A DNA stretch of 64,000 nucleotides from an uncultured Pseudomonas sp. (lineage in GTDB: Bacteria; Pseudomonadota; Gammaproteobacteria; Pseudomonadales; Pseudomonadaceae): contig NZ_CAJYDW010000019.1 in NCBI RefSeq assembly GCF_913774235.1, positions 1 through 64,000 on the forward strand. Direction: 5' to 3'. Below are positions 51,045-62,376 of this stretch, piece by piece. The position numbers and the translations under genes are program-made. Positions within the stretch are counted from its first letter, which is position 1. The number at the start of each line of letters is the position of its first letter. The notes below the pieces were generated by a model, which worked only from the letters and a program-made list of their open reading frames with translations, ran no database searches and was not told the DNA's origin.

Positions 51045-51833
51045 CGATACCGCCAGCCGCACGCCCGCGGCGCGCATCTCGGCCAGGAAGGCTTCACCCT
51101 GAGCCTCGAAACCAGGTACCGAATGACTGCAGTCGGTCAGCAGCACCAACTGCTGGCGCCGGTCCGCCGGCCAGACCTCGAGTAGATCGCGCAGGGTGCT
51201 GGCCACGCAATGCGACAGGGCTTCGCCCGCCACCAGCAGGGTATCGGCGTCTTGCAGGCGGGCGATCAGGCGGGCATCGAGTGCAGTGTCCGGATCTGCC
51301 GGGTCCGGCACCTCGGCGCGCAGGGCCGAATAATGCTCCGTCCGCGGATTGCCGCCCTTGGCGATGAAGTCCACCAGGCGTCCCTGCGTTCGTCCCCAAG
51401 TATTGAGTGCCCGATGGACGTCCTGCTGCACCCCGTGTCCCCAGCCGCCCACCAGGCAGTGCTCCGGCCAGATCACCAGTCGATAACGCCCGCCGGCCTC
51501 CAAGGCCTGCACATAGGCCAGGCCGTGGTCCTGCTGGGCCGGATCACGAGTCTGCCAGCGTCCGCTGGCCACTTCGTCGGCGCCGATCTGAGTGAAGGGT
51601 GCTGGCGGCTGACCTTGGGCGTCCTGCCACCAGTGTGGATGGGCGATATGCAAAGGCTGGTGGGAGTCCAGCGTCAGGTGCACCTGGTCGAGGTGTGGGC
51701 CGAGGCGTTCGACCAGAGCAGCGACACGCTGCAGGCCGGCGACCGCGCCGGGGACGGGCAGGGCGGCGCCCGGCAGATCGCAGAAGTCGTTCTGCGGGTC
51801 GATCAGCAGCAGCTGCAGCTTGGACTCGAACAT
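51027..51833 (-). CDS. Cysteine hydrolase (isochorismatase/nicotinamidase superfamily)
   Basis: A 268-residue protein starting MFESKLQLLLIDPQNDFCDL, with catalytic Asp in LIDPQNDF, Lys in FIAKGGNPRTEHYSAL and Cys in EALSHCVASTLRDL. The His pattern around HWWQ and WPEHCLVGGWGHGVQ resembles nicotinamidase metal ligands. A nicotinamidase-like amidase is likely; PncA itself is usually shorter (about 210 residues), so I give no symbol. GAGGAG precedes the ATG. Monocistronic. Confidence 0.85.
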   Translation of the reverse strand: MFESKLQLLLIDPQNDFCDLPGAALPVPGAVAGLQRVAALVERLGPHLDQVHLTLDSHQPLHIAHPHWWQDAQGQPPAPFTQIGADEVASGRWQTRDPAQQDHGLAYVQALEAGGRYRLVIWPEHCLVGGWGHGVQQDVHRALNTWGRTQGRLVDFIAKGGNPRTEHYSALRAEVPDPADPDTALDARLIARLQDADTLLVAGEALSHCVASTLRDLLEVWPADRRQQLVLLTDCSHSVPGFEAQGEAFLAEMRAAGVRLAVSTDELF

Positions 51834-51965
51834 GGGGACTCCTCGGACGAAGGGCTGATGATGGTGCGGGCAGGTACCGACGGCAGGCAAGCCCCGGGCG
51901 GCGTGGAAACCCGGTAAGGTGCAGGTCTATGATGAACAGGCCGATCTTGCACCGCGGAGCGCGAC

Positions 51966-52931
51966 ATGCTGAATCTGTACCCGGAAATCAAGCCCTACGC
52001 CCGCCACGAGCTGGCCGTCGAAGCGCCCCATGTGCTCTATGCCGACGAAAGCGGTTCGCCCGACGGGCTGCCGGTACTGTTCATCCACGGCGGCCCCGGC
52101 TCCGGCTGCGATCGCCTGAGTCGGCGCTTCTTCGATCCCAATCTCTATCGCATCGTCACCTTCGACCAGCGCGGCTGCGGGCGTTCCACGCCCTATGCCA
52201 GTCTGGAGAACAACACCACCTGGCACCTGGTGGAAGACATCGAGCGCCTGCGCGAGCACCTGGGCATCGAGCAGTGGGTGCTGTTCGGCGGCTCCTGGGG
52301 TTCGACCCTGGCACTGGCCTACGCCCAACGCCATCCCGAGCGCGTCCGGGCGATGATCGTCCGCGGCATCTTTCTCTGCCGACCGGTGGATCTGCAGTGG
52401 TTCTACCAGGAAGGAGCGAGCCGGCTCTTCCCGGATTTCTGGCAGGACTACCTCAATCCCATCGCCGAAGACGAGCGCGGCGACCTGATCAATGCCTACT
52501 ACCGCCGCCTGACCGGCCCGGACGAACTGGCGCAGATGTCGGCCGCCCGTGCCTGGTCCTGCTGGGAAGGCCGTACCGCCACCCTGAGACCCAACCCCGA
52601 CGTCATGGAGAAATTCAGCGAGCACGCCCTGGCCATCGCCCGCATCGAATGCCACTACTTCGTCAACGACGCCTTCCTCGAGCCCGACCAGTTGCTGCGT
52701 GACATGCCCAGGATCGCTCATATCCCGGCGGTGATCGTCCATGGCCGCTACGACATGATCTGTCCGCTGGACAATGCCTGGGCACTGCACCAGGCCTGGC
52801 CGGGCAGTGAATTGCAGATCATCCGTGACGCCGGTCATGCGGCCAGCGAACCCGGCATCTGCGACGCCCTGGTACGGGCGACCGACCAGATCGCCCGCCA
52901 ACTGCTCGATCTGCCCCAGGAGGCCGAATGA
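51966..52931 (+). CDS. pip: Proline iminopeptidase
   Basis: Alpha/beta-hydrolase that removes N-terminal proline. The 321-residue protein has [18 protein letters not shown] (oxyanion loop), the nucleophile elbow [10 protein letters not shown], the catalytic Asp in [12 protein letters not shown] and His in DAGHAASE. It overlaps dtd by 4 bases; pip-dtd is a conserved pseudomonad pair. Confidence 0.95.
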   Translation: MLNLYPEIKPYARHELAVEAPHVLYADESGSPDGLPVLFIHGGPGSGCDRLSRRFFDPNLYRIVTFDQRGCGRSTPYASLENNTTWHLVEDIERLREHLGIEQWVLFGGSWGSTLALAYAQRHPERVRAMIVRGIFLCRPVDLQWFYQEGASRLFPDFWQDYLNPIAEDERGDLINAYYRRLTGPDELAQMSAARAWSCWEGRTATLRPNPDVMEKFSEHALAIARIECHYFVNDAFLEPDQLLRDMPRIAHIPAVIVHGRYDMICPLDNAWALHQAWPGSELQIIRDAGHAASEPGICDALVRATDQIARQLLDLPQEAE

Positions 52932-53365
52932 AGGCGCTGCTGCAGCGGGTCAGCCGCGCCGCGGTCGAGGTCGAAGGCGTCACGGTCGGTGCCATCGGCC
53001 CGGGCCTGTTGGTCTTCGTCGGCATCGAGCCCGCGGATGACGAAGCGGCCTGTGGCCGGATGCTCAAGCGTCTGCTGGAGTATCGGGTGTTCGCCGACGG
53101 CGAGCAGCGCATGAATCTCTCCCTGCAGGACGTCGATGGTGGCCTGCTGCTGGTGTCCCAGTTCACCCTGGCGGCCGATACCCGCAGCGGGCGCCGCCCG
53201 AGCTTTTCCACTGCCGCGCCGCCGGCCCAGGGCGAGCGACTGTTCAGTCATCTGGTGAGCCTCGCCCGCGACCTGCATCCGCAGGTGCAGACCGGGCGTT
53301 TCGGTGCCGATATGCAGGTTTCCCTGGTCAACGACGGCCCAGTGACATTTTTATTGTCGATTTAG
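52928..53365 (+). CDS. dtd: D-aminoacyl-tRNA deacylase
   Basis: Hydrolyses D-Tyr-tRNA and other D-aminoacyl- or Gly-mischarged tRNAs. The 145-residue protein has the active-site [17 protein letters not shown] and the C-terminal cross-dimer motif VNDGPVTF (Gly-cisPro type). Coupled to pip. The 168-base region to opgG should contain the opgGH promoter; I see no strong match. Confidence 0.96.
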   Translation: MKALLQRVSRAAVEVEGVTVGAIGPGLLVFVGIEPADDEAACGRMLKRLLEYRVFADGEQRMNLSLQDVDGGLLLVSQFTLAADTRSGRRPSFSTAAPPAQGERLFSHLVSLARDLHPQVQTGRFGADMQVSLVNDGPVTFLLSI

Positions 53366-53533
53366 TGAGGGTGCCCCTTACAGCGCCCTGCCAAGTGTCT
53401 ATGATTGCGCAGTTCGAGTTTGAACGGTCGTCCAACCGGGGAATCATTACCCCCTGAGGGAGTCGGACCTCTGCCTATCCGTTTCGCGACCAGGGGTCGC
53501 CGAACGTATTCGTACGCTGATTTAGGAGGCTGC

Positions 53534-55099
53534 GTGTTATCCAATTCCAAAGTTAAGCCGGGCAAGCAGGGCTTCGCCCTTGCCGGGCTCACCCTCGCGC
53601 TGGGCCTGTTCAGTGCCCAGGCCCTGGCCTTCAGCCTGGACGACGTGGCTGCCAAGGCCAAGGAGCTTTCCGGCCAGAAGTTCGTCGCGCCCAAGAGCAA
53701 CCTGCCGGCATCCTTCAGCGGCATGAAGTACGCCGACTATCAGCAGATCACCTTCAATCAGGACAAGGCCTACTGGAAGGATGCCAAGACCCCCTTCCGC
53801 CTCAACTTCTATCACGAGGGCATGCACTACAGCGTGCCGGTGAAGATCAACGAGGTCACGGCCACCAACGTCGAGGAGATCAAGTACGATCCTTCGATGT
53901 TCAACTTCGGCAACCTGCAGATCGACCAGAGTCAGCTCAAGGATCTCGGTTTCGCCGGCTTCAAGGTGCTCTATCCGCTGAACAAGGCGGACAAGTACGA
54001 CGAAGTCATGACCATGCTCGGCGCCAGCTACTTCCGGGTGATCGGCAAGAACCAGGTCTACGGCCTGTCGGCTCGCGGCCTGGCCATAGATACCGCCCTG
54101 CCGTCCGGCGAGGAATTCCCGCGCTTCACCGAATTCTGGATCGAACAGCCCCAGGCGGATCGCCGCAATCTGGTGATCTATGCGCTGCTCGACTCGCCGC
54201 GCGCCACCGGCGCCTATCGCTTCGTGCTGACGCCCGGCAAGGACAGCACGGTTGACGTCGAGTCCAAGGTGTTCCTGCGTGACAACGTCAACAAGCTCGG
54301 CCTCGCCCCGCTGACCAGCATGTACCTGTTCGGCCCCAACCAGCCGAGCCCCCAGGTCAACTACCGTCCGGCCCTGCATGATTCCAACGGCCTGGCCATC
54401 GCCGCCGGCAATGGCGAGTGGCTGTGGCGTCCGCTGAACAACCCGCGGCGCCTCTCGGTCAGCACCTACACCATCGAGAATCCGCGCGGCTTCGGCCTGC
54501 TGCAACGTGGCCACGAGTTCTACAAGTACCAGGACCTGGACGAGCGCTACGACAAGCGTCCCAGCGGCTGGGTCGAGCCCAAGGGCGACTGGGGCAAGGG
54601 CCACATCGAACTGGTGGAGATCCCCACCCCGGACGAGACCAACGACAACATCGTGGCCTTCTGGACGCCGGATAAGCTGCCCGAGAAGGGCCAGCCGATC
54701 GAGATGAGCTACCGGCTGCACTTCACCACCGATGAGCCGGCGCTGCACACCAAGGATCTGGCCTGGGTCTCCCAGACCCGTCTGTCCACCGGTGACGTGC
54801 GCCAGTCCAACCTGGTACGCCAGACCGATGGCAGCCTGGCCTACATCATCGACTTCGAAGGTCCGAACCTCGATGACCTGCCCGAGGATTCCCAGGTCGG
54901 CTCCCAGGTCAGCCTGGACGCCAACGGTGAACTGGTCGAGAACTCTGTGCGCTACAACCCGGTTACCAAGGGCTATCGTCTGACCTTGAGACTCAAGGTC
55001 AAGGATCAGACCAAGCCGGTGGAAATGCGCGCCAACCTCGCCCAGGGTGACAAGCCGCTCAGCGAAACCTGGACCTACCAGCTACCTGCCAATGAATAA
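53534..55099 (+). CDS. opgG: Glucan biosynthesis protein G
   Basis: Periplasmic protein that shapes the beta-1,2/1,6 backbone of osmoregulated periplasmic glucans. The 521-residue protein begins at a GTG (53534) only 4 bases after a perfect AGGAGG; homology and a signal peptide (cleaved after AQALA) start there, while the upstream open frame has none. The opgG (MdoG) domain follows, including [18 protein letters not shown]. It overlaps opgH by 8 bases. Confidence 0.95.
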   Translation: MLSNSKVKPGKQGFALAGLTLALGLFSAQALAFSLDDVAAKAKELSGQKFVAPKSNLPASFSGMKYADYQQITFNQDKAYWKDAKTPFRLNFYHEGMHYSVPVKINEVTATNVEEIKYDPSMFNFGNLQIDQSQLKDLGFAGFKVLYPLNKADKYDEVMTMLGASYFRVIGKNQVYGLSARGLAIDTALPSGEEFPRFTEFWIEQPQADRRNLVIYALLDSPRATGAYRFVLTPGKDSTVDVESKVFLRDNVNKLGLAPLTSMYLFGPNQPSPQVNYRPALHDSNGLAIAAGNGEWLWRPLNNPRRLSVSTYTIENPRGFGLLQRGHEFYKYQDLDERYDKRPSGWVEPKGDWGKGHIELVEIPTPDETNDNIVAFWTPDKLPEKGQPIEMSYRLHFTTDEPALHTKDLAWVSQTRLSTGDVRQSNLVRQTDGSLAYIIDFEGPNLDDLPEDSQVGSQVSLDANGELVENSVRYNPVTKGYRLTLRLKVKDQTKPVEMRANLAQGDKPLSETWTYQLPANE

Positions 55100-57689
55100 C
55101 AGCACCCGTGATACCTCGGTCGCCGCTACCGGCGACTACCTGGAGCACCTGCCGTTGCCCGCTGGGCAGCGGCAGGCGCTGGCTTCGGCCACCGACGTCG
55201 AGACGCTGCACCGGCAACTGGCCGGTACCCGTGGCGAGGGTGCCCAGGGCGCCGACGCGGTGATCGCCTCCACCGAGGCGCGCCTCGCCGCCGGTTGGGA
55301 CGACACCCTGGAAGATGGCGAGCTGCTGGGCAGCGATGCCCAGGGCCGTGTCTTCATCAAGGCCACTCCGCCCATGACCCGCTCCATGATGGTGCCCGAT
55401 CCCTGGCGCACCAATCCCGTGGCGCGGAGCTGGAAGCGTCTGCTCGGCCGCAAGGACCACAGCCGCTGGCAACCCGATCCCGAGGCCGACGCCCATGCGC
55501 ACTGGCGCAAGGTCGGTTCCTTCCGGCGCTTCATCCTGCTGATCCTCATGCTGGTGCAGACCGGCATCGCCACCTGGTACATGAAGGCCGTACTGCCCTA
55601 TCAGGGTTGGGCGCTGGTCGATCTCAGCGAGGTCTACCGTCAAGGCTGGGGCGAGTCCATCCGTCAGGTATTGCCCTACGTGGTGCAGACCAGCATTCTG
55701 CTGCTCTTCGCCCTGTTGTTCTGCTGGGTCTCCGCCGGCTTCTGGACCGCCCTGATGGGCTTCTGGCAGCTCCTCAGCGGCCGCGACAAGTACAGCATCT
55801 CGGCCAGCTCCACCGGGACCGAGCCCATCGATCCCCAGTCGCGCACCGCCCTGGTGATGCCCATCGCCAACGAAGACGTCCCGCGTGTCTTCGCCGGTCT
55901 GAGAGCCACTTACGAGTCGGTGCGGGCCAGCGGTGAGCTGGAGCACTTCGACTTCTTCATCCTCAGCGATAGCAACGATCCGGACAAATGCGTGGCCGAA
56001 GAGAAGGCCTGGCTGGAGCTGTGCCGCGAGGTCGGTGGTTTCGGGCATATCTTCTATCGCCGTCGCCGCCGTCGGGTGAAGCGCAAGAGCGGCAACATCG
56101 ACGACTTCTGCCGTCGCTGGGGCAGCCAGTACAAGTACATGGTGGTGCTCGACGCCGACAGCGTGATGAGCGGCGAATGCCTGGCCAGTCTGGTCCGGCT
56201 GATGGAAGCCAACCCCCGTGCCGGCATCATCCAGACCGCGCCCAAGGCGTCGGGCATGGATACCCTCTATGCGCGCCTGCAGCAATTCGCCACTCGGGTG
56301 TACGGACCCTTGTTCACCGCTGGCCTGCACTTCTGGCAGCTGGGTGAATCCCACTACTGGGGTCACAACGCCATCATCCGGGTCAAGCCGTTCATTGACC
56401 ACTGCGCCCTGGCTCCCCTGCCGGGTACCGGTTCCTTCGCAGGCGCCATCCTGTCCCACGACTTCGTCGAAGCCGCGCTGATGCGTCGTTCCGGCTGGGG
56501 TGTCTGGATCGCCTACGACTTGCCGGGCAGCTACGAAGAATTGCCGCCGAACCTGCTGGACGAACTCAAGCGGGACCGTCGCTGGTGCCACGGCAACCTG
56601 ATGAACTTCCGGCTGTTCCTGGTCAAGGGTATGCACCCGGTGCACCGCGCGGTGTTCCTCACCGGCGTGATGTCCTACCTGTCGGCGCCGCTGTGGTTCC
56701 TGTTCCTGGTGCTGTCCACCGCGCTGCTGGCGATCCATAAGCTGCTGGAGCCCCAATACTTCTTCCAGCCGCGGCAGCTGTTCCCGGTCTGGCCGCAGTG
56801 GCATCCGGAGCAGGCCATCGCGCTGTTTTCCACCACCCTGGTGCTGCTGTTCCTGCCCAAGCTGCTCAGCGTCGTGCTGATCATCGCCAAGGGCGCCAAG
56901 GAATTCGGCGGCGGTCTGCGGCTGTCCCTCTCCATGCTGTTGGAAATGCTCTTCTCGGTGCTCCTGGCACCGGTGCGGATGCTGTTCCACACGGTGTTCG
57001 TCACCGCCGCCTTCCTCGGCTGGTCGGTGCAGTGGAATTCGCCCCAGCGGGACGACAACGACACGCCTTGGAGCGAAGCCTTCCGCCGCCATGGTTCGCA
57101 GATGCTGCTCGGTCTGATCTGGACCGCCGGCGTAGCCTGGCTCGACCCGCGTTTCCTCTGGTGGCTGTCGCCCATCGTGGTGTCGCTGATCCTGTCGGCG
57201 CCGGTGTCGGTGATTTCCAGCCGGACCAACCTGGGCCTGGGCAGTCGTCGCCATCACCTGTTCCTGATTCCGGAAGAGTACGCTCCGCCGCGGGAATTGG
57301 TGGCGACCGACGAGTACCTGCACCTGAACAACCGCAACGCCCTGACCAAGGGCTTCCTGCGCGCCACCGTCGATCCGGTGCTCAACGCCCTGGCCATCGC
57401 CATGGCCCGCGGTCGCCACGGCAAGGTGGTGGAGCCAGCACGCCGGCTGCGTGAGGAGCGGGTGGCCCGGGTACTGGCCGCCGGTCCGGACAAGACCAAG
57501 GGTGACGATCAGTGGCGTCTGCTCAGCGATCCGGATGGCATGGCGCAATTGCACCTGCAGGTCTGGAAAGCCGAGGAGCATCGCAACTGGCGGGAAGCCT
57601 ATGCCACCCTCCGGCCGCGCTCCCACAGCGATTCGGCCGCGGAAGCCCTGGCCAAGCCGACCAACCTGAGCCCGCGGCCCGCCTCCTGA
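55092..57689 (+). CDS. opgH: Glucans biosynthesis glucosyltransferase H
   Basis: Inner-membrane family 2 glycosyltransferase making the linear beta-glucan from UDP-glucose and exporting it. The 865-residue protein has a cytoplasmic head, two membrane helices (about 155-235), a GT2 domain with [14 protein letters not shown] and the [10 protein letters not shown] acceptor motif, then a cluster of C-terminal membrane helices. Start ATG 55092 is inside the opgG 3' end; the longer in-frame start lacks homology. Confidence 0.96.
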   Translation: MNNSTRDTSVAATGDYLEHLPLPAGQRQALASATDVETLHRQLAGTRGEGAQGADAVIASTEARLAAGWDDTLEDGELLGSDAQGRVFIKATPPMTRSMMVPDPWRTNPVARSWKRLLGRKDHSRWQPDPEADAHAHWRKVGSFRRFILLILMLVQTGIATWYMKAVLPYQGWALVDLSEVYRQGWGESIRQVLPYVVQTSILLLFALLFCWVSAGFWTALMGFWQLLSGRDKYSISASSTGTEPIDPQSRTALVMPIANEDVPRVFAGLRATYESVRASGELEHFDFFILSDSNDPDKCVAEEKAWLELCREVGGFGHIFYRRRRRRVKRKSGNIDDFCRRWGSQYKYMVVLDADSVMSGECLASLVRLMEANPRAGIIQTAPKASGMDTLYARLQQFATRVYGPLFTAGLHFWQLGESHYWGHNAIIRVKPFIDHCALAPLPGTGSFAGAILSHDFVEAALMRRSGWGVWIAYDLPGSYEELPPNLLDELKRDRRWCHGNLMNFRLFLVKGMHPVHRAVFLTGVMSYLSAPLWFLFLVLSTALLAIHKLLEPQYFFQPRQLFPVWPQWHPEQAIALFSTTLVLLFLPKLLSVVLIIAKGAKEFGGGLRLSLSMLLEMLFSVLLAPVRMLFHTVFVTAAFLGWSVQWNSPQRDDNDTPWSEAFRRHGSQMLLGLIWTAGVAWLDPRFLWWLSPIVVSLILSAPVSVISSRTNLGLGSRRHHLFLIPEEYAPPRELVATDEYLHLNNRNALTKGFLRATVDPVLNALAIAMARGRHGKVVEPARRLREERVARVLAAGPDKTKGDDQWRLLSDPDGMAQLHLQVWKAEEHRNWREAYATLRPRSHSDSAAEALAKPTNLSPRPAS

Positions 57690-57707
57690 GGAGGCATTCC
57701 GCGCATT

Positions 57708-57743
57708 AAAAAGCCCCAGTGTCGCGAGACGCCGGGGCTTTTT
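57708..57743. terminator. Bidirectional terminator between opgH and rsmE
   Basis: AAAAAGCCCC and GGGGCTTTTT bracket a 15-base GC-rich loop; A and T runs on both sides serve both convergent genes. Confidence 0.9.
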
Positions 57744-57759
57744 CTTGTCAGTGATCTGG

Positions 57760-58470
57760 CTAGAACAGACGGGCGAGGAGGGCAGGTACGGCGTTCTCGA
57801 CGCGCAGGATGCGCTGACCGAGCTGTACGGGCGCCAGGCCCGCCTCCTGCAGCTTCTCGACCTCGTAGGGGATCCAGCCACCCTCCGGGCCGATCGCCAG
57901 CGTTACGGGCTCGCTGAGTGCGCGTGGGCAGGTCGGGTAGTCGCCTGGATGGCCGACCAGACCGCGAGTGCCGGCCGCCAATGCCGGTAGCCGATCCTCG
58001 ACGAAGGGCTTGAAGCGCTTTTCGATCAGCACCTCCGGCAACACCGTGTCCCGCGCCTGCTCCAGCCCCAGGCGCAGTTGCTCCTCGATGGCGGTCGGTT
58101 CGAGGAAGGGGGTCTGCCAAAAACTCTTTTCCACCCGGTAGCTGTTGAGCAGCACCAGGCGCGCGACGCCCATGGCAGAGACGGTCTGTAGCACCCGGCG
58201 CAGCATCTTGGGGCGGGGCAGGGCCAGCAGCAGGGTGAGCGGCAGCTTGGCCGGTGGCGGCTGGTCGAGGGTGACGGTCAGGCAGGCCTGGCTCGCATCG
58301 AGGGACTCGATATGACCGGAGCCCATCAGGCCATTCAGCAGGCCCACGCGCATCCGATCGCCGGTGGCCGCCTGGTGCACCTCGCGCAGATGGGCAAGAC
58401 GCCGCGGATCGCGCAGCACGACCCGGTCAGCGGCCGTGAAGTCGGCCGCGTCGAGCAGGATCAGATTCAC
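57760..58470 (-). CDS. rsmE: 16S rRNA m3U1498 methyltransferase
   Basis: SPOUT-class methyltransferase, 236 residues, with an N-terminal PUA-like part and the C-terminal trefoil knot: TLAIGPEGGWIPYEVEKLQE and LGQRILRVENAVPALL. The start is GTG 58470, which overlaps the tatC stop (GTGA). It ends the tat transcript at the shared terminator. Confidence 0.95.
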   Translation of the reverse strand: MNLILLDAADFTAADRVVLRDPRRLAHLREVHQAATGDRMRVGLLNGLMGSGHIESLDASQACLTVTLDQPPPAKLPLTLLLALPRPKMLRRVLQTVSAMGVARLVLLNSYRVEKSFWQTPFLEPTAIEEQLRLGLEQARDTVLPEVLIEKRFKPFVEDRLPALAAGTRGLVGHPGDYPTCPRALSEPVTLAIGPEGGWIPYEVEKLQEAGLAPVQLGQRILRVENAVPALLARLF

Positions 58471-59264
58471 GGGCGTTCGGCAGGCGGCTGGGCTTCGGGG
58501 CTGGCGTCTTCGTCACCCAGCGGGCGCTCGCGCTTCTGCACGAAGCGGCCGAACAGCAGTCCGATCTCGAACAGTAGCCACATGGGCACGGCGAGCATGG
58601 TCTGGGAGAAGACATCCGGCGGCGTCAGGATCATGCCGACCACGAAGCAGCCGATGATGACGTAGGGGCGGATCTTCTTCAGGTAGGTGACGTCGACTAC
58701 GCCGATCCAGATCAGCAGCACCGTGGCCACCGGGATCTCGAAGGCCACGCCGAAGGCGAAGAACAGCGTCAGGATGAAATCCAGATAGGCGTTCAGGTCC
58801 GGCATCATCATCGCGCCTTCCGGCGTGATGCTGCTGAAGAAGTGGAAGATGATCGGGAACACCAGGAAATAGGCGAAGGCCATGCCGGCATAGAACAGCA
58901 GGATGCTGGAGATCAGCAGCGGGATGGCCACCTTCTTCTCGTGGCGATAGAGCCCGGGGGCCACGAAGCCCCAGACCTGGTGCAGGATCACCGGCATGGC
59001 GATGAACAGCGACACCACCAGCGTAAGCTTGAAGGGTGCGAGGAACGGCGAGGTGACATCCGTGGAGATCATGGTCGCGCCTTCGGGCAGCACGCGGCGG
59101 ATCGGTTCGGAGGCGAAGGCATAGATCTTCTGGGCGAAGTAGAACAGCCCGAGGAAGATCAGAAAGGTCGCCAGTACGCATCTCAGGATGCGCGTACGCA
59201 ATTCGGTCAGGTGCGAGACCAGGGGCATTTCCTGGTCGTCGTGTTCGGAAGGCTGGTCGCTCAT
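58467..59264 (-). CDS. tatC: Twin-arginine translocase subunit TatC
   Basis: Signal-recognising core of the Tat export system. The 265-residue protein has six membrane helices and the N-terminal [17 protein letters not shown] with the conserved LxELR region binding the twin-arginine motif, plus [17 protein letters not shown]. Overlaps tatB and rsmE by 4 bases each. Confidence 0.97.
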   Translation of the reverse strand: MSDQPSEHDDQEMPLVSHLTELRTRILRCVLATFLIFLGLFYFAQKIYAFASEPIRRVLPEGATMISTDVTSPFLAPFKLTLVVSLFIAMPVILHQVWGFVAPGLYRHEKKVAIPLLISSILLFYAGMAFAYFLVFPIIFHFFSSITPEGAMMMPDLNAYLDFILTLFFAFGVAFEIPVATVLLIWIGVVDVTYLKKIRPYVIIGCFVVGMILTPPDVFSQTMLAVPMWLLFEIGLLFGRFVQKRERPLGDEDASPEAQPPAERP

Positions 59265-59617
59265 GGTGCTCTTGGCGGCGTCTGGGGCGGATCCTGCGGG
59301 CGTTCGGCAACCACGTCCTGGGGCATGGGCGGAGCGGCGACGGCAGGAGGTGTCTGGGCCTCAGGGGTGGACGCCCCGGGCTTGGGCCGATTGTCGCGCT
59401 GTTCCAGGGAGAGGATATGCTCGTTGCGCAACTGCTGGCGAATTTCGTCGGCGCCGATCTCGCGCTCCACTTCCTGGCGAATGCTGTTGAAGCTGCGCCT
59501 CAGGCGACCGATCCACAGACCCGCGGTGCGCGCAGCACCGGGCAGGCGCTCCGGACCCAGCACCAATAGGGCGACGAAGCCCACCAGCATCATCTCGGGA
59601 AAGCTGATTCCGAACAT
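59261..59617 (-). CDS. tatB: Sec-independent protein translocase TatB
   Basis: 118 residues: one N-terminal membrane helix with the family start [20 protein letters not shown] and GPERLPG, then an amphipathic helix and a Pro/Ala-rich disordered tail. Works with TatC in substrate binding. Coupled with tatC; 9 bases after tatA. Confidence 0.95.
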   Translation of the reverse strand: MFGISFPEMMLVGFVALLVLGPERLPGAARTAGLWIGRLRRSFNSIRQEVEREIGADEIRQQLRNEHILSLEQRDNRPKPGASTPEAQTPPAVAAPPMPQDVVAERPQDPPQTPPRAP

Positions 59618-59626
59618 GGCGGGGCC

Positions 59627-59890
59627 TTAGTCCTTGCGCACCACCGGCTCTTCGACCTTGCGGTGCTCGGCCTCGAAGGTTTGGGGGCGATTCAGGGGCG
59701 CATTGGGGTTGGCTGCGGTGGTGGCCGGCGGCTGCTCGGCCTTCTCGTCTTCGTCGGTATGCATGGCCTTGCGGAAGCCTTTGATGGCTTCGCCCACGTC
59801 CGAGCCGAGATTCTTCAGGCGTTTGGTGCCGAAGACGATTACCACGACGAGCAGGATGACGATCCAGTGTTTCCAGTCGAAGATACCCAT
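59627..59890 (-). CDS. tatA: Sec-independent protein translocase TatA
   Basis: 87 residues. N-terminal membrane helix [20 protein letters not shown], then the [20 protein letters not shown] amphipathic helix, and an acidic tail. It forms the Tat pore. First gene of tatABC, 27 bases after hisE. Confidence 0.96.
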   Translation of the reverse strand: MGIFDWKHWIVILLVVVIVFGTKRLKNLGSDVGEAIKGFRKAMHTDEDEKAEQPPATTAANPNAPLNRPQTFEAEHRKVEEPVVRKD

Positions 59891-59917
59891 GGTCTTTCCT
59901 CGTTGCGAAGCTTGGGG

Positions 59918-60250
59918 TCAGGATTGAGTGCGGGCGGCCTTTTCGGCATGCCCGGAGAGGCCGAAACGGCGGTCCAGTTCGTCCAGTACGGCCTGGGGAT
60001 GCTGACCCAGGGCCGAGAGCATGATCAGGCTGTGGAACCAGAGGTCGGCGGTCTCGTAGATGACATCGTCGTACTGACCGCTGGTGGCGGCGTCCTTGGC
60101 GGCGAGGATGGTCTCGACGCTTTCTTCGCCAACCTTTTCCAGGATCTTGTTCAGACCCTTGTGGTAGAGGCTGGCCACGTAGGAGGAATCCGGCGCCGCC
60201 TGTTTGCGTTCTTCCAGCACCTGCGCCAGGCGCGTGAGGGTGTCAGTCAT
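59918..60250 (-). CDS. hisE: Phosphoribosyl-ATP pyrophosphatase
   Basis: Second histidine-synthesis step. The 110-residue MazG-type protein starts [16 protein letters not shown] and has [19 protein letters not shown] with the Mg-binding ExxE. I start at ATG 60250, overlapping hisI by 8 bases; the longer frame runs inside hisI. Confidence 0.96.
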   Translation of the reverse strand: MTDTLTRLAQVLEERKQAAPDSSYVASLYHKGLNKILEKVGEESVETILAAKDAATSGQYDDVIYETADLWFHSLIMLSALGQHPQAVLDELDRRFGLSGHAEKAARTQS

Positions 60251-60644
60251 GGCCGTGACCTCCGGCATAGATGGCGCTGGGGTCCTTGCGCACGGGATCG
60301 ACGATCTCCCACTGACCGTCGCGCAGTACGCGATAGAAGCAGCTTTCCCGGCCCGTGTGGCAGGCGATGCCACCGAGCTGTTCCACCTGCAGTACCACCA
60401 CGTCGGCATCACAATCCAGGCGCAGTTCGAGGACGCGCTGGATATGACCGGATTCTTCGCCCTTGCGCCACAGTCGGTTGCGCGAACGCGACCAGTAGAC
60501 GGCACGGCCTTCGGCGGCGGTTAGGGCCAGGGATTCGCGATTCATCCAGGCCATCATCAGGATACGCCCCGTGGCGGGGTCCTGGGCAATGGCCGGTACC
60601 AGGCCATCGCTGTTCCAGTGGATCTCGTCTAGCCAGTTGCTCAT
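60243..60644 (-). CDS. hisI: Phosphoribosyl-AMP cyclohydrolase
   Basis: Third histidine-synthesis step. The 133-residue protein has the zinc and magnesium ligands in [11 protein letters not shown] and [14 protein letters not shown]. It forms an overlapping pair with hisE, unlike E. coli where HisI and HisE are fused. The 133-base gap to ubiB shows no certain promoter. Confidence 0.97.
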   Translation of the reverse strand: MSNWLDEIHWNSDGLVPAIAQDPATGRILMMAWMNRESLALTAAEGRAVYWSRSRNRLWRKGEESGHIQRVLELRLDCDADVVVLQVEQLGGIACHTGRESCFYRVLRDGQWEIVDPVRKDPSAIYAGGHGHD

Positions 60645-60777
60645 GTGCCTGTTCGATACTACCGATTAGAATGCCAGCCTCGCACAAGACGCGATCCGAA
60701 TACAGCGGCAAGGCACCAGCGGCTGAGGGGTTGTATGTCGCCCGATGAACAGGGCGCGGCTGACAGCTTAAAGGAGT

Positions 60778-62376
60778 TCAGCGCCGGATCACCATCACCA
60801 GGCCACCGACCAGCATGGCCCAGGCCGGCCAGGCCTGGGCATGAGGCTCGAGGCCCAGTTGGGTAGCGCCAACAAGCAGTACCGCGCCGATCACCCGCAC
60901 GATCCAGTCGTCGCGACGGTCGCCCCAGGGGTTGGGCGGGTCCTTGCGGTGCGGCTGGGTGATGCGCTCCAGGGTATCGCGCGCCATCTGCGCCAGGTGC
61001 GGAATCTGCTCCAGTTGCTGCTGGATGTTGCGGGCGATCTGCGGCGGGCTCAGCCGCTTGCGCATCCACTTTTCCAGATAGGGCTTGGCGGTGGACCAGA
61101 GATCCAGGTCCGGATAGAGCTGCCGGCCCAGACCTTCGATGTTGAGCAGGGTCTTCTGCAGCAGCACCAGCTGCGGCTGGATCTCCATGTTAAAGCGGCG
61201 CGCCACCTGGAACAGACGCAGCAGCAGTTGGCCGAAGGAGATGTCCTTGAGCGGCTTCTCGAAGATGGGTTCGCAGACGGTACGGATGGCCGCTTCCAGT
61301 TCGTTGACCTGGGTGTTGGCGGGCACCCAGCCGGAGTCGATGTGCAACTGGGCGACCTTGCGGTAGTCGCGCTGGAAGAAGGCCCAGAGGTTGCGCGCCA
61401 GGTAGTCCTGGTCCTCGGGGGTCAGGCTACCGATGATGCCGCAGTCCACCGCGATGTAGAGCGGGTCCCAGGGCTTGGCGGTGCTGACAAAGATGTTGCC
61501 GGGGTGCATGTCGGCGTGGAAGAAGCTGTCGCGGAACACCTGGGTGAAGAAGATCTCCACGCCGCGTTCGGCCAGCAGCTTGAAGTCGGTGCCCTGGTCG
61601 CGCAGGGCAGCCAGGTCGGTCACCGGAATGCCGTAGATGCGCTCCATGACCAGCACCCGCTCGCGGCACCAGTCCCAGTAGACCTGGGGCACATAAAGCC
61701 GCTCGGAGCCCTCGAAATTGCGCCGCAGCTGGCTGGAGTTGGCGGCCTCGCGCAACAGGTCCAATTCGTCGTAGATGGTTTTTTCGTAGTCACTGACCAC
61801 GTCTACCGGGTGCAGCCGGCGCGCTTCGGCGGAGAGGCGTTCAGCGGTGCGCGCCAGCAGGAACAGCCAGGCGATGTCCTGGCTGATGATGCCTTTCAGA
61901 CCGGGCCGCACCACCTTGACCACCACTTCTTCGCCGGTGCGCAGCTGGGCGGCATGGACCTGGGCCACCGAGGCCGAGGCCAGCGGCTGGTGGTCGAAGC
62001 GGGCGAAGGCCTGCTTGATGGGCACCCCGAGTTGCGACTCGATGAGCGCTACGGCCTTCTCCGGCGGAAAGGGCGGGACCTTGTCCTGCAGGAACATAAG
62101 CTCGTCGGCGATATCCTCGGGCATGAGGTCGCGGCGGGTAGAGAGGATCTGGCCGAACTTGATGAACACCGGCCCCAGGCCTTCCAGGGCCAGGCGCAGC
62201 CGGGCTCCGCGCGGCAGCGTCTTGCTCGGCCGCGGCAGCCAGCGCCAGGGCAGCGCATAGCGGGTAGCACGCAGGTACCAGGGCAGCGGCAGGGCGTAGA
62301 CGATGTCGTCCAGCCGGTAGCGGATGACGACGAAGAAGATCCGCAACAGGCGGTTGAGAGCAGCGAACAGCTTCAT
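60778..62376 (-). CDS. ubiB: Ubiquinone biosynthesis protein UbiB (ABC1/ADCK-type kinase-like)
   Basis: A 532-residue atypical kinase/ATPase needed for coenzyme Q assembly. The KxGQ motif is present in [14 protein letters not shown]; later ones are VVKVVRPG and [10 protein letters not shown] and the metal-binding DCGIIG. Two hydrophobic helices close the C-terminus ([16 protein letters not shown]). Overlaps ubiJ by 4 bases. Confidence 0.96.
   Translation of the reverse strand: MKLFAALNRLLRIFFVVIRYRLDDIVYALPLPWYLRATRYALPWRWLPRPSKTLPRGARLRLALEGLGPVFIKFGQILSTRRDLMPEDIADELMFLQDKVPPFPPEKAVALIESQLGVPIKQAFARFDHQPLASASVAQVHAAQLRTGEEVVVKVVRPGLKGIISQDIAWLFLLARTAERLSAEARRLHPVDVVSDYEKTIYDELDLLREAANSSQLRRNFEGSERLYVPQVYWDWCRERVLVMERIYGIPVTDLAALRDQGTDFKLLAERGVEIFFTQVFRDSFFHADMHPGNIFVSTAKPWDPLYIAVDCGIIGSLTPEDQDYLARNLWAFFQRDYRKVAQLHIDSGWVPANTQVNELEAAIRTVCEPIFEKPLKDISFGQLLLRLFQVARRFNMEIQPQLVLLQKTLLNIEGLGRQLYPDLDLWSTAKPYLEKWMRKRLSPPQIARNIQQQLEQIPHLAQMARDTLERITQPHRKDPPNPWGDRRDDWIVRVIGAVLLVGATQLGLEPHAQAWPAWAMLVGGLVMVIRR

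Noticed and set aside
55059-57881. 940-codon open frame antisense to opgH
   Set aside because: Gln/His/Gly-rich low-complexity translation without domains; opgH on the other strand is intact and well conserved.
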